Below are positions 10,765-21,980 of a DNA stretch of 64,000 nucleotides, in pieces. Below the pieces are notes generated by a model. It saw nothing but the letters and a program-made list of their open reading frames with translations, did no database searches and was not told where the DNA came from. The translations under genes and the position numbers were made by a program. The first letter of the stretch is position 1. Every line of letters begins with the position of its first letter. The stretch covers positions 49,494,261 to 49,558,260 of the forward strand of contig OY855904.1 of the NCBI GenBank assembly GCA_963693305.1. The letters are read 5' to 3'. The DNA is from Meandrina meandrites. Its lineage: Eukaryota; Cnidaria; Anthozoa; Scleractinia; Meandrinidae.

Positions 10765-11685
10765 ATGGCGAACTTTACTGGACACGAAAACTACACAAGC
10801 AAACTGAACCAAACACTCAGCGCACCACCAGCAGGCATAGCTGAAATTTTTTCAGCTTTGAACATTTTTCTGTCCATCACCGCTGCTGTGGGCAATGCTC
10901 TGATCCTGATTTCTCTAAAGAATGTCTCTTCTATTCATCCTCCGACAAAGCTTTTCTTTCGATGTCTGGCGGTCACTGACCTTTGCGTTGGTCTTATTGC
11001 ACAACCGCTCTTTGCTATCAATATTATTTTTCGCACAATAAAGTGTCTAAAGATGAACGAGAATGTGCTGCACTACGTTTTCAATATCTGGGGAGCTTTG
11101 ACAATGGCCTTTTGTAGCCTATCTGTCGCGACCATGACCGCAATTAGTGTGGACAGACTCCTCGCACTGTTGCTAGGACTGAGATACAGACATGTCGTAA
11201 CATTAAGGCGAGTTCGTGTTATCATAACTTGTTTTTGTTTAATTGCTTCTTCGTGTGGATGGCTCTGGGTGAAGAGGATTGATATCGCCAAAAAGGTATC
11301 CCCTCTTCTCTTAATACTTTATCTGGTGACTACGATTTTCTGTTACACGAGGATCCATCTGAAACTACGACATCAACAAGCCCAAGTACAAAACAATGTT
11401 CCACACACACAACAGAACGAAGAAGGGATTCCACTTAACATAGCAAGATACAAAAAGACAGTTTCCAGCATTATGTGGGTGCAGTTGGCATTGGTTGCCT
11501 GCTATCTTCCGTGGATCATTGCGGCTGTGCTAGATGCGAATGGAATACAACACGACGTGGCTTGGTTTGCTGTAATAACTCTATTCTACTTGAACTCATC
11601 TGTAAACCCAATATTGTACTGTTGGAAAATCAGAGAAGTGAAACAAGGAGTTAAAGGCACAATCAGGCAGCTTTCCTGTTTTTAA
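10765..11685 (+). CDS. class A (rhodopsin-like) G-protein-coupled receptor, intact copy
   Basis: This is a single-exon gene of 306 residues, and the only intact member of the cluster. The extracellular N-terminus carries three N-glycosylation sequons (residues 3, 9, 15). The membrane segments lie near 27-51 (GN at 43-44), 61-88 (LAVTD, Asp72), 105-131, 150-170, 177-198, 231-256 (CYLPW at 246-250) and 264-286 (NPILY at 281-285). The DRY box reads DRL at 130-132. A basic third loop of about 32 residues and a 20-residue tail would face the cytosol. The very short second extracellular loop is typical of melanocortin/adenosine-like (MECA) receptors. Family membership is secure; ligand and G protein cannot be inferred. 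The start is the first ATG, preceded by a stretch that is shared with copy 1 up to the base. Confidence 0.88.
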   Translation: MANFTGHENYTSKLNQTLSAPPAGIAEIFSALNIFLSITAAVGNALILISLKNVSSIHPPTKLFFRCLAVTDLCVGLIAQPLFAINIIFRTIKCLKMNENVLHYVFNIWGALTMAFCSLSVATMTAISVDRLLALLLGLRYRHVVTLRRVRVIITCFCLIASSCGWLWVKRIDIAKKVSPLLLILYLVTTIFCYTRIHLKLRHQQAQVQNNVPHTQQNEEGIPLNIARYKKTVSSIMWVQLALVACYLPWIIAAVLDANGIQHDVAWFAVITLFYLNSSVNPILYCWKIREVKQGVKGTIRQLSCF

Positions 11686-12035
11686 AAGACTAGCTATGTA
11701 GATCGGCATAAATTTGATAGTCAAAATTGCCTTCAAATCAAACTGAGTAACATTGAGACAGCGCTACCGGAGGACGTAACGAGAACGATAAACTGCAAAA
11801 CCGTAGACAAAGATGCGCCTCCTATTACCCATATATTTGACGCAAACAATGAAGCAGCAACACCATTTTAACTTTAATTTAGTTTAGAGATTAACAGTTT
11901 AATGCTGATTCCTCTTAGGATGAGTCCAAATCTATTTCCAGTTAGGTTTATAAATGAAGTAAGTCTGATAAAAATTATTGTTAGATACATTGAGTTTGTT
12001 GTTGGTTCTCGTCCTTGCTCCGAGAGGTTCTCCGG
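11686..12035 (+). repeat. 3' flank of receptor copy 2
   Basis: This is non-coding DNA shared with the other receptor copies. The block ending 'gagtttgttgttggttctcgtccttgctccgag' recurs inverted at about 60970-61025, which shows the duplicated segment reached at least 350 bases past the stop. Bases 12035-12600 hold nothing recognisable. Confidence 0.55.
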
Positions 12036-12604
12036 TTTTTCTCACTCCTTCTAATTCGTTCTGGATAGAGGACCTGCATGAAAACCAGTTAGAGCTGATC
12101 TGGCTTCCTCTCCTACATAGAGTAAATTCAGGAAAAAGGTCTTAACATGATTATTTTGTCATTTGAAAACATTCCGTCTTGTTTGTGTTGTTTTAGCCTC
12201 CTATGCCAAATCTTCCACTCTTAATTAATTAATAGTTAATTGCTTCTCGCGGAATAAATATTTGGAATCACAGTCTGACAGCGTCGGCTAGTCGAAACTG
12301 ATTTAGTTTCTCAAAAAAAATCCGCTCAAAAACGCAGGTGATTTTAAAAAATGCTTTACCTAAAGGAGTTTTGAAGTGCACAAGTTAAACGAACTTTTAA
12401 CTTGCTGCATAACATAATTTTATTCATCTCCAGTTCAGAATGAATCGCAAAGGGGCAAGACATTATCTTTCGTTTCTTTCAAACCAGATTAACGGCCCTG
12501 TGCTCAAATTCTAATTAAGGCTAAATAAAAACAACAGATAGAAATTGTCAAAAGAGAAAACGAATTGTTAGTTAGGAAACAATTTTACCCGGCTTCTAAT
12601 CTGT

Positions 12605-12790
12605 GTATGTATAGCTTCTCAGCTTGCAAAGTCCTGAATGCATATGAACATTAAAAACTCTTCCTGGACAGGCACTCACACACGCACTCACCCCCCCCCC
12701 CCCCCCCCATACAATTCAACTATGTTTTGTGTGCTACCTTCCACAAGTTGATCATAATTATGAATGATTTTAAATAAACAAGCACGATCT
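12605..12790 (+). repeat. remnant of receptor 5' flank without a receptor
   Basis: The 'tatagcttctcagcttgcaaagtcctgaatg' block and the 'acaagttgatcataatt...aaacaagcacgatc' block correspond to the upstream regions of the two receptors, but no receptor follows. A CA-rich and C-homopolymer insertion (12671-12708) interrupts it. It probably marks a lost or abandoned duplicate. Confidence 0.5.
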
Positions 12791-12829
12791 TTTTATAATT
12801 ACTAAGAGGGAAGCCTCTTTACAGTTGTG

Positions 12830-15525
12830 CTAATAATATCGTATATTGCAATTTGTCGTACATTAGTGTTATCTATCTGGTCCGATCTGTGCAAGGTAGT
12901 CAGTAGTACACTGATTAATCAACTGTGTGTATCAACAGTTTGTTATCCAAAATACTTTAAGAGCTGTTTGTTCTGTATCTTTGTGCGTCAGGTTTATACT
13001 GAAATCTCCAAGCAGTACAATGGGCATAATAGGTTCTGTCAATACTGAGCTGTGAAGATGAGTAAGGGTTTCAATCAACTGTGAAATTTTAAAAAGTGGT
13101 ACATAATTACAACGTGAGGGGGTTTGCTGAGGACAGTGAGTGTTACAGTAATTTCTGCATTATTAACATTGAACTTGTATGGAATTTCAGTACAATTCAA
13201 ATCACAGCAGTTCCATAGCAAGTTCTGGTGTTAGGCTGATTGAAGTCGTTTCTGTAAAGAGTAATTCCAGTTAGCTGATATGTTTAATTACCTCTATTAG
13301 CTTATCATTCTGAAACAAGATTGTTTTGGTCTCAGAAATAAGTCTTCAAGGTTGATAAAGGCTTGAGGCTTCCTTCTGTTTTCAGTCTATTTGTTTAATT
13401 TTTAAGTTCTTGTTGGCCTTTATTTTTTCAATCTTACCGAGAATATGTAGTGAAGAACTGTTTCTTGACATTTTCTGAACAGCTTCAGAACGAATGGCAA
13501 AACCTTAAATAGCATTTACATGTCCTGCAAGTTTTAGTAGGGGCCGAGCATATACAATAAAATCTGCAAGACCACTATATTAGCGACAAACCGATGATCG
13601 GCGGTCCATCACAGTTTCAGTCAGCTGGTTTGGAGGCCATGGGAAGACTTTCAATGCAGGTCTGTAGAAAAATTTCTTTTGTATTAAACTTTCGAACAAC
13701 TATCCATTTCTTAAAAATCTAAATTCATTTTATTTATTTGGACCATGCTATCCTTCAGGTAAACAATTGCATTTAGTTTTAACAAATGTAAACAATTTAA
13801 ACCCACAAAAACATAATTATAATGTTTCCTTCCTAAGTTGTTTGTGTTTTTATTTTCAGGGAAAACAGTCGTATGAGGATGTTGTTTGTTCAAAATCTTG
13901 TGGATGATCGGTCATAATCGGTCATGTCCTACTTCGAGTTTCTCGTCCATCTTCAAAAAAAAAAATCACAGTGACCTCATTATTCGGTGAACGTGGCACT
14001 ATTGGTGATTCAGACAATGCAGCTTAATGACAGACAAGAAAAATATCGCACTGGGAACATCTTGCCAGACGTGAAAGATTCCAAGAGCTTCTTTTCAAGG
14101 AAATGTTCAGTTTGGAGAGTGAAATAACAAGCGACTTAGCATCAGAGATTTTAGTCGTAAATTGCACAACAAGCGAGTTAGAGGATGAAGGGGAGAAAAC
14201 AACTGGCGTTAGCTTATGTAAATCATATCCTCCGGGGACCCGTCAGCAGTCCCCTACCCCATTTCCAGGCATTCAAGACCACTACAGGCAGAAGAAAGGG
14301 GCATAAAAAATATATGATGACAGAAAACTCTGTAGTACTAAAGGCGTGTAAATCGAAGGATGCTTGCTATGCAGAGCTATTCAGATGGCCGTCAATTCTT
14401 TCGATAGCCGAGATCAACGAGAACCACTTTGGCCACTTAGTTGTTTTTACATGAAGTATAGTATGCAGAGTCGGCTATCCGTTCTTTACTCTAAATAAAA
14501 CGTTGCAAATAAAAGTGTCCAATCTGGTTACAGACAGGCATTTAATTAATTTAAGTGGTTTTTTTTTGTTTTTCATCTCACTTGTCTCACTGTAATATTT
14601 GAGCACATCCCAACATTTTTGATGTCTCAAAACCTGTCTCTTGATTCGATCGTCAACCTGCCGAAAAGGTTCCAACAGTTCGAATGTGCGTAAATCTAAG
14701 ACTCGAGGCAAATGAAACAAAGAAATGCGTACACTCGTACGGCTGGTTTTACAAGCCTCTTTCGCAGACGTCCATTGTCCAAGCCAAGATGACGTGTTGA
14801 TAATTTAAAAAATTTTTAAAATTCGTATTTTTCTCGCAACATGTCAAATACTCATTATTCAATGCACAAAAATATTCCCGAAATATCCAGATTGAACAAA
14901 GCGCATTTATCGCAGCTGAAAATGAATTTTAATCAGGTACATAAAGAAGTCTCAAAGGACACGCTGATCATTTAGGTGTTGGTCACAGTTCAGTATGCAA
15001 ACCTTCATCTTCATCGATAAGCTTCGTCTTCGGGCAAGTCAACGTTTTCTATCTATCTCGTCTTTGTATTTTTAGTTGTTATAGCTGGCTTCTTATAGTT
15101 TTTCGTTTCGTTTTGTTTCCGTCTCAATTTTGACCGTCTAACTTAACTAATCGAGCCACTGAGCCGACATGAAAGTTAACGCGCGTTATCGGTGACGCCA
15201 TGAATAAATCGTTGTTCATGTCAAGAAGTACTGATAAACTGATTAATTAAGCAAGTCTTTAAGTCTTTTTTTCTTCGTTCGTTTGGCCAAGCTTTGTGCT
15301 GTTCATTGCATTCATTTGGTCATCGTCCCTTTGATATTGCTTCACTGTTACCGTTAAGTTAGAAACGTAATTATATCGACCGTTATGAATGAACTTTGAG
15401 ATTTGGTCGTCAACAAAACTTGCTTCCTCACGTTCGCACATCGCTGTGGTTTATGTCTGATATGGCTACAAAACTTGACAAGGCTATTAAAATGCTTCTA
15501 GACTGTGAACGCTTTTCTTTATTTT
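12830..15525. other. no recognisable gene
   Basis: This is AT-rich sequence with only short chance reading frames. I see no splice-bounded coding exons, RNA gene or clear repeat. The longest frames (for example 14185-14454) show no motif and biased composition. Confidence 0.5.
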
Positions 15526-15688
15526 CCACAACAGGAACAGATGTGTGTCCAATGGAATTCAGGCAGCCATTTTGGAGTGGTCATGTTCAGCTTTGATGCC
15601 AATTATCACCAATTCAAATCTGGTGCAACGCTCTCATTCCATCCTGGCCGGCTTCATCATGCTGAAAACAATTCCAATTACAGATAAG
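15526..15688 (+). repeat. exon-like cassette U1 (divergent)
   Basis: A pyrimidine-rich acceptor-like stretch ending CAACAG is followed by 'cagatgtgt', 'ggcagccattttgga' and, much later, 'attacagataagt'. It shares the start and end of the cassette family but has about 60 extra bases in the middle. The donor position reads ATAAGT instead of GTAAGT. Confidence 0.4.
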
Positions 15689-16605
15689 TCAAACAAAGTT
15701 TTCCAGAATTGCTCACTTTTAAATTATTACCTTACACACAAGTTTTCCATTATTGCTTAGATGACTTCGTTGCACGTGAGCATGAATTTTCTTTCAGTTT
15801 TTGTCTTTCACTTTTGACTTTGACCAATATCAGACGCCACAAAGCATTAGCAACGAAAGAAAACGTTTATACACAAGAAATTAAAAACTTTTTTTACTTT
15901 TTATCTTTGATTTGAACAACCGGGCCCAAATGTTCAGCATACACGCGCTCAACTTGTTCTTGGGAGTAGTCTCTATATCAGGTCTTTATTTTCCACTGTT
16001 TTTATATATAGAAATGAGAACGTTAAATGTATTATAGATTACTAAAAAAGAATGCTTATTTCCTAACTACTGAAAACGATCTTTATTTTCATTGTGTTGC
16101 CTGAAAAAGAAGTAGGCAAGATTTCCGCACAGCCCCATACTTTTATTATGCGTAGGGTTCTCACTGGCGTATTTTTGGTCCAATGTTGCAGGAATGTTTG
16201 TTGAGGAAATATGATACCGTACTTCTATTGTGGAACACGGCGACTATTGAAGCAAAGTAGTTACGGTCTGACTTGATGCCGGAGCGCCTTGTCTACAAAA
16301 GAAGTACGATTTTTGGTTTCAACATTTCTTGTACATTAGGCAAGTTTAGGAATTTCGTAGTTACTTCGTTTTTAATGATAATGTTACTTAGCATAGAAAC
16401 GTCAAGTTTAGTAAAATGCGTTATTTCATCAAATTTATCACCCCCTTTAGCTGCGATGGCGTAAGAGCAATGATAGTCTCAGAGAGAAACAGACGAATTT
16501 AGCGAAACTTTGGCACATTGGCTAACTGGTAGAGCGTAGTTTCTGAATGTTCAGTGTTTCCAAAGCCAAACTGTTCCACAGCAAAAGTTCGAGTAAATCT
16601 AATTG

Positions 16606-16717
16606 ATGTTCCTCTTTTCCTTAGGTTAAAAGCAAGCCAGCATTTTGGATCACTGTGTGTTGCTCCTGGTTTCTGGTGCAAGTTAATTACTGGAAATATC
16701 TTGTTTCAGGTAATTCC
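16606..16717 (+). repeat. exon-like cassette U2
   Basis: The core 16625-16709 lies between 'tcttttccttag' and the donor GTAATT. It carries the family marks 'cagcattttgga', 'gtgcaagtta' and 'ctggaaatatcttgtttcag'. The core has an open frame (CVAPGFWCKLITGN), which resembles an alternative frame of U8. Confidence 0.45.
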
Positions 16718-17104
16718 ATGCAAATTTCTTTGTTTTTGTCCTTCATTTTTCACCGATTCCATTTCAAAAGCTTACAACATTGATTCGTTGTGAATTGTGT
16801 CATAATTAAAATCGACGTCGATGGGGAAATGTCTTGGTATAGTACCAATTTCTCACATCACTTATTTAAATTACGAAAAACTAAGGCCGTGGGTTAGGGG
16901 GATTTATATTGAGTGTGAGACTGAAAGGGTTTCATGCAGTTCATTTCCGACTCCTTATTTTCTGTGATCACCGTGTAACTGTCAAATATCGAATTATTTC
17001 TATTTTAAATGTCTTAAATCGTTGTTTAGTACACCATGACCGAACTCGTTCGCTGAAATTTGACTTGACAAAGGAAAATATCTTATAATTTAGTAATGTC
17101 TATT

Positions 17105-17215
17105 CCTTTTTTCTCCAGGCTGAACACAGATGTGTTGAGAATAAGTCAAGCCATCTTGGATTGCAGCGCGCAGCTCTTGGTTGACTATTAAAACATCTTT
17201 CTTCAGATAAGTTCA
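17105..17215 (+). repeat. exon-like cassette U3
   Basis: The core 17119-17206 follows 'ttttttctccag' and carries 'gctgaacacagatgtgttgagaa', 'agccatcttggattgcag' and 'cagctcttgg'. It ends in CTTCAG followed by ATAAGT. No reading frame runs through it. Bases 17220-19255 beyond it contain nothing I can identify. Confidence 0.5.
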
Positions 17216-19259
17216 CCATCAGCTTTTTTATCAATCTCAAGTTGTTTATCGCCGGTTTCAATCCAGGAGTGTTCAAAATCTTCTTTGTTGTCTACACGTT
17301 TCGCCAAGGTTACTCCATACCTTATACATAGAGATACATCTGCGAAAAGATATTTCAGTCAATTCAAACTTCAATATTTAATCCAGCATATTCAAAACCG
17401 AATAAACTAAACGCACGTGAGCTATAAAAGCAATATATTTTGATAACTGAAGTTAATAATCCAAAAACCATAGGGTGCATGCTCTAGCGAACTGACATAA
17501 CAACAAACTTAAGAGATCTTATTTCAGCCACGCGAGTGCCACTTTTGAACAACCCATTGTAGGCGCTTGCTCTTTGGTATCGAGTTTCTTTCCCAGCTTT
17601 TCTTGTCGGACACATTTTTATGGCTTTATCCTCAGTTTTAAAAAACGCGCGCACAGTATCTAAGAGAAGCGGGTTTCTACGAAACTAAGATTTTCGTCGT
17701 TTCAGAACACATCCACGACACCGGCCACTATCCCCCACGAGGTCAAGTTTTTTGATTAAGACTCGCTTGGTGCACACGGCGGGACAAAGAAATCATACAG
17801 GTAAGACTTCACGCTGACATCGGCAACAGGGATAGCGTAACATCTCGCCGGAACAGCGAGGATCGAAAATCCACAGCCGATCATCGTGCTACATATGGTG
17901 ACGCATAACCAGTTGCGATATACAACCCGAAAAAAAAATTATTGTACTTTATAACGATGAACAACAAACTTTTTCAAGAAACTCCAAATGGTTTCTCGAA
18001 CAAATGCCTTCTCTAAATTTCCTTGGTTTGCAATACTTAATACTTACTAAGAAGACCATCTTGTCTTCTGTATTCTATGGCTAGCCTGATGATGCGGCTG
18101 AAAATCGTTTACTATAAACTATTTATTAGTAAACTATTTATCAGTAAACGCAGTCAAATCAAAATGACGTCAAAATATGTTGCCATGGCAACGTCAAAAG
18201 GCCAAAGATACTCTCTTCTGGCTTTTTGACGTTAATAAGTTAAAAACTACTCTGTGAGAGGTTTTGTTTTTAATACCTTTCTTTACAATTGTCAAAACAA
18301 ACCTTTCTAAGATCTTTTCAAAAAGTTGTGTTGATGAAAAAGATCATAAAAAGTAATGAAATTATTTGGAAGAAAATTTGAAAGAAGGACATAGCTCTGA
18401 ACCCTACCTACAGATTTTTTTTAATTTGTAAAAATGTTGCTTTTGCCTGTAAGAGAAAAGGATGGAAACAAAAGCTTCGAATGAGTAGTTTTGAAGTTTC
18501 TTATTGGACACATAAACTCCTGGTTATAAACCTTGGCCTGGGCTTACACAACTTCTAAAGAGGTTTTGGCTGGACACGGACGGAGGCTTAGCGGGGATTA
18601 TCAACGGTTTTCAAAGCGTCAGGAAATGAGCTGAAAGTAAAATAAACTATTTGAAAATATTCTGATATGCAGAATTATCAAGACATATTTTTCATTTAGT
18701 GCTCTAGCAAAAAATAAAATCGATAACTTAGGTAAAAACTGTTGGGAAATGATACGAATTTGAACTGACAATATATATACCATGCTGTGCATGGAAATTC
18801 CAGACACTGCACATGTGTTGCAATTTGTTTAACGATGTCGATTTGGAGGCCAAACAGGGCGAACGTGGGGTTGGGGAGGATGTTGAAGTAAATTATTATC
18901 GCGATTTTGTTTTGTAAAATTTGGTCAAAACAATAATTTGGTAATTGTGTCGGTGTTCTATTTCATTGAAATTATTTTCTTCATTAATTGGCGAGTTCAA
19001 CTTGGAGAGTTTATAAAATCCGAACCAATAGGAATAAAGAAAAATCAGTGTGGTACGTTTCTGAGATTGTACGCGATTATTTTGCAAGGACGATCGCGTT
19101 CAATGACCGATTTATAATTCATTGGAATAGGACTCGGTCATTTTAGTGTTTATCGCTTCTGTCCGCTAAGAAAAGAAATAGCCAGTGTATCTTCTGGTCT
19201 TCTTGAGTTCAGCGTGCAGTTTACTTTCTATTGGCATTTAGTTTGGAGATCTTATCCCC

Positions 19260-19722
19260 AAAGTGCATATGAAATTATTTCGTTTCCGGTATTTTTCAGA
19301 AGTTTAATATAAGCAAAGAACAAAAAAGATATTATTTCACGAAGAGCATGGGAAAAAAAACAGAATTTCAGCCACACAAAGATGCCCTTCCTTCCCTCAA
19401 ATGTGGCTCCAATTTCTGGGGAGACTGGGACGAGTGATGAGGTAAAAACGATGGAAAACGATAATCGTTTGCATTTGACCGCGCAAAAAAGGGATCATTT
19501 CTTGGGAGAATGGGACGGTTGATGACGTAGAAACGATGATCATTTTGAATTTGGCCGCGCGAAAATAAGAACTACTTTTAAGTGTGAGGAACAAAACTTC
19601 GAGACGATAAAAAAATTGTTTTGCATCGTTTCCAATCCATAAAATTCTTTATTTTGCGATCACAGAAGGTGAGAACTTTCAAATTTGAGAAAAAGAAAAA
19701 ATAATTTCATAGGCACTTTAAC
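19260..19722. mobile_element. MITE of the AAAGTGCCTATGAA family, copy 1
   Basis: The ends are inverted repeats of about 21 bp (AAAGTGCATATGAAATTATT on the left, AAAGTGCCTATGAAATTATT on the right after reverse complementing). Internally there are two tandem copies of a block 'ggagactgggacgagtgatgaggt...gaccgcgc' about 105 bases apart. It is non-coding. The element at 39575-40356 has the same termini. Confidence 0.7.
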
Positions 19723-19884
19723 TGCGCGTGCACAATTTTGTTTTGAAACGCGATGGTATGGAGTAACCTTAATATAGAGCCCGTTATTTATTGTATGATC
19801 AGTATAAATAATGGAGTGCTATTTGTGATCAGCAAATGAGAACTAAAAGCTTGACTAAACAAAGAAAACTAGCCTAAGGTAATA

Positions 19885-19998
19885 ATGTTTCCTTTTTTTC
19901 CAGGATGAACGCAGATATATCGAAAGAAATGCAGCCATTTTGGATTTCAGTGATTAGCTCCTGTTGACATTGGAAACTTCTTATTTAAAGTAAGTTCA
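19885..19998 (+). repeat. exon-like cassette U4
   Basis: The core 19904-19989 lies between the acceptor-like 'ttcctttttttccag' and a canonical GTAAGT. It carries 'atgaacgcagatatatcgaaagaaatgcagccattttgga' in pieces shared with U3, U5 and U6. Confidence 0.5.
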
Positions 19999-20147
19999 TC
20001 GTAGTTGTCTTTTTGCTGATGAGGAAAATTTTAGAGTACCATTCATACAACGTATTGATCTGTAAACAAGACTATTAAAATTGTTCCTAAGCGTTGAAAG
20101 ATAAAATAGCGCAAAGATAAAATAGCGCAAGTTAATAATAAATGTCG

Positions 20148-20285
20148 TCTTTGCTTTTACTCCAGGCTGAATGCAGATTCATTGCAAAGAGATGCAGCCA
20201 TTTGGATTGCAGTGATAATAAGCTCTTTGACTCGGGCGCAAGTTGACATTGGATACACCTTTTTTAAGGTGAGTATATCATCATT
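20148..20285 (+). repeat. exon-like cassette U5
   Basis: The core 20166-20268 lies between 'tttgcttttactccag' and the donor GTGAGT. One frame is open across the whole core (starting LNADSLQRDAAIWIAV), the best coding candidate of the set, but the frame is not kept in U3, U6 or U7. Confidence 0.5.
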
Positions 20286-20739
20286 ATCTGGTCTTTTTGT
20301 TCGGTCTTTTACCAATGGCAATGAAACTCAGAGAAAATCTGTCTTTTGATATACGTCACGTGGGATGATCAAAACAGCCACCATCTTGGGTTTCAAAATT
20401 TTTTCAAAACGTCAGAAAACCACCCAAAATTATTGAAAAGTACTCAAAATCTGTAAAATGGGGAAAAAGAAACCTAAAAAGGAGAAAATAATTGAATTAA
20501 AGTCAATTTTCGTATATAGGAACAAAAAAATTACAAATTTGGGAAAACATGTCTGTCAAAATGCCGTTGTCATAGTAACGTTAAGTCCCCGACACAACAA
20601 CCTATCCTACTAACTTGTTCCCAGATAAAGTTTAGACAAAGTCACAAAGTTTGGCAGCGTTTGGTTGAATCTTGGAAAAGTTATAAGGGTTCCAGGTCAG
20701 CGCGGGCACTTTCCGCCCTCCCCGGTCTGAATAGGGTTA

Positions 20740-21980
20740 AGAGTGATCAAAAACTAATATCTCCTTACCATATCGATACATTGTTAAGTACCTTATTAAG
20801 AAAATTTTCCATAGGGAAATATTGTTTTGATATACTAGCAACAAAAAAAACATCAAGGATCATGATATATGAAGCAGTATTCATACGGCGTATTGACGAG
20901 TAATCGAGGACTAAAATCTTTTCTAAACGTTCGACTAAATACAGAAAATAGCCCAAGTTAGTAACATTTCCTTTTCTCTCCAGGTTGAATGCAGATATTT
21001 GGAAAGACGTGCTACCAGTGCAGTTATTAGCTCAAGACTCTGGCTCAAGTTGAGACTGGAAACATCTTATTGAGATAAGTTCTTCACAATTTTCTTGTGT
21101 TTTCGTTGTTTGACTTTCCATAAAAAGTTTCAGTCCAAGAGTGATCAAAATCTTATATCTCCCTACCATATGTATTGTCAATTATCTTACAAAGAAAATC
21201 GCTCGGAAATATTGTCTTGATATACTATCAAAAAATTACAGAGTTACGTAGTTGTTAGATGACGTGCACCAAAATGTTTTGTAAAAGCTTGAATGAACAA
21301 GAAATTTAAGGAAACAAATGGTCGCTTATGTTTTAGAAGTATTTAAAAGTGATAAAGATCAAATTTGAACTTGGTGGTAGTGTTACCGTGAAAACAATTT
21401 CTATAAACAAATTATGTCAAAAATTGAGTATTATGTTACACAAAGATAATTACGATCATTAGCTATAAGAGGCAAAAATTTTTTTGTTTCCTTACAGTAT
21501 CTTTGCATGATCCAAAAACCAGAAAACAGAAAAGAGTCGCCTAAGGAATATTGTCTTGATGCAGCGTTAAATTCACAGATCTTACATTAAGGGAAAACAA
21601 GCATAGCGATTTAATGGTATAGCAATTTGAAATTTAAGATTAGTATTGAAAGGAGACCAATCGCGTGAGTTGTAGTCTGTCATGCGACCAGGTACGTTGA
21701 AATTCGTTTGATCATGGCAGAGAGTTAATCGTAAACCAATTTGATCAAATTGAAACTCGATAGTAATCTTTGCCGTTTTTACTTTATTTCAAGAAAAAGT
21801 CATTTTGAAAACTTGCAGCATTTAGCATAAGTTCACTCCAATCCACCATGCAACATGGAGCAAGCAGTTCACAAGAAATAAAGTAAAAACGTCCGTTGAA
21901 ATTAAGATTAAATCCAACAGTGATCAAAATCTAATATCTCTTTACCTTATCGATACATTGCCAAGTACATTATGAAGAAA
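20740..21980 (+). repeat. three-fold repeated intron-like module
   Basis: The block 'agtgatcaaaatctaatatctc(c/t)(t/c)tacc...' followed by 'atattgt(t/c)ttgatatact' occurs at about 20740-20845 and 21136-21235, and its first half again at 21916-21980. A weaker version follows U8 at 29480-29570. The duplicated unit thus includes DNA downstream of each cassette, as expected if cassettes spread by tandem duplication. Confidence 0.55.
20968..21085 (+). repeat. exon-like cassette U6
   Basis: The core 20984-21074 follows 'ttccttttctctccag' and carries 'ttgaatgcagatatttggaaag', 'gcagttattagctc' and 'ctggctcaagttgag'. It ends TTGAG followed by ATAAGT. The frame used by U5 is broken here. Confidence 0.5.

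Noticed and set aside
16515..16590. tRNA-like sequence (TGGCTAACTGGTAGAGCG and a later AGTTCGAG)
   Set aside because: The A box is good but the B box is poor, and no acceptor or anticodon stem can be paired. At most an old SINE relic.
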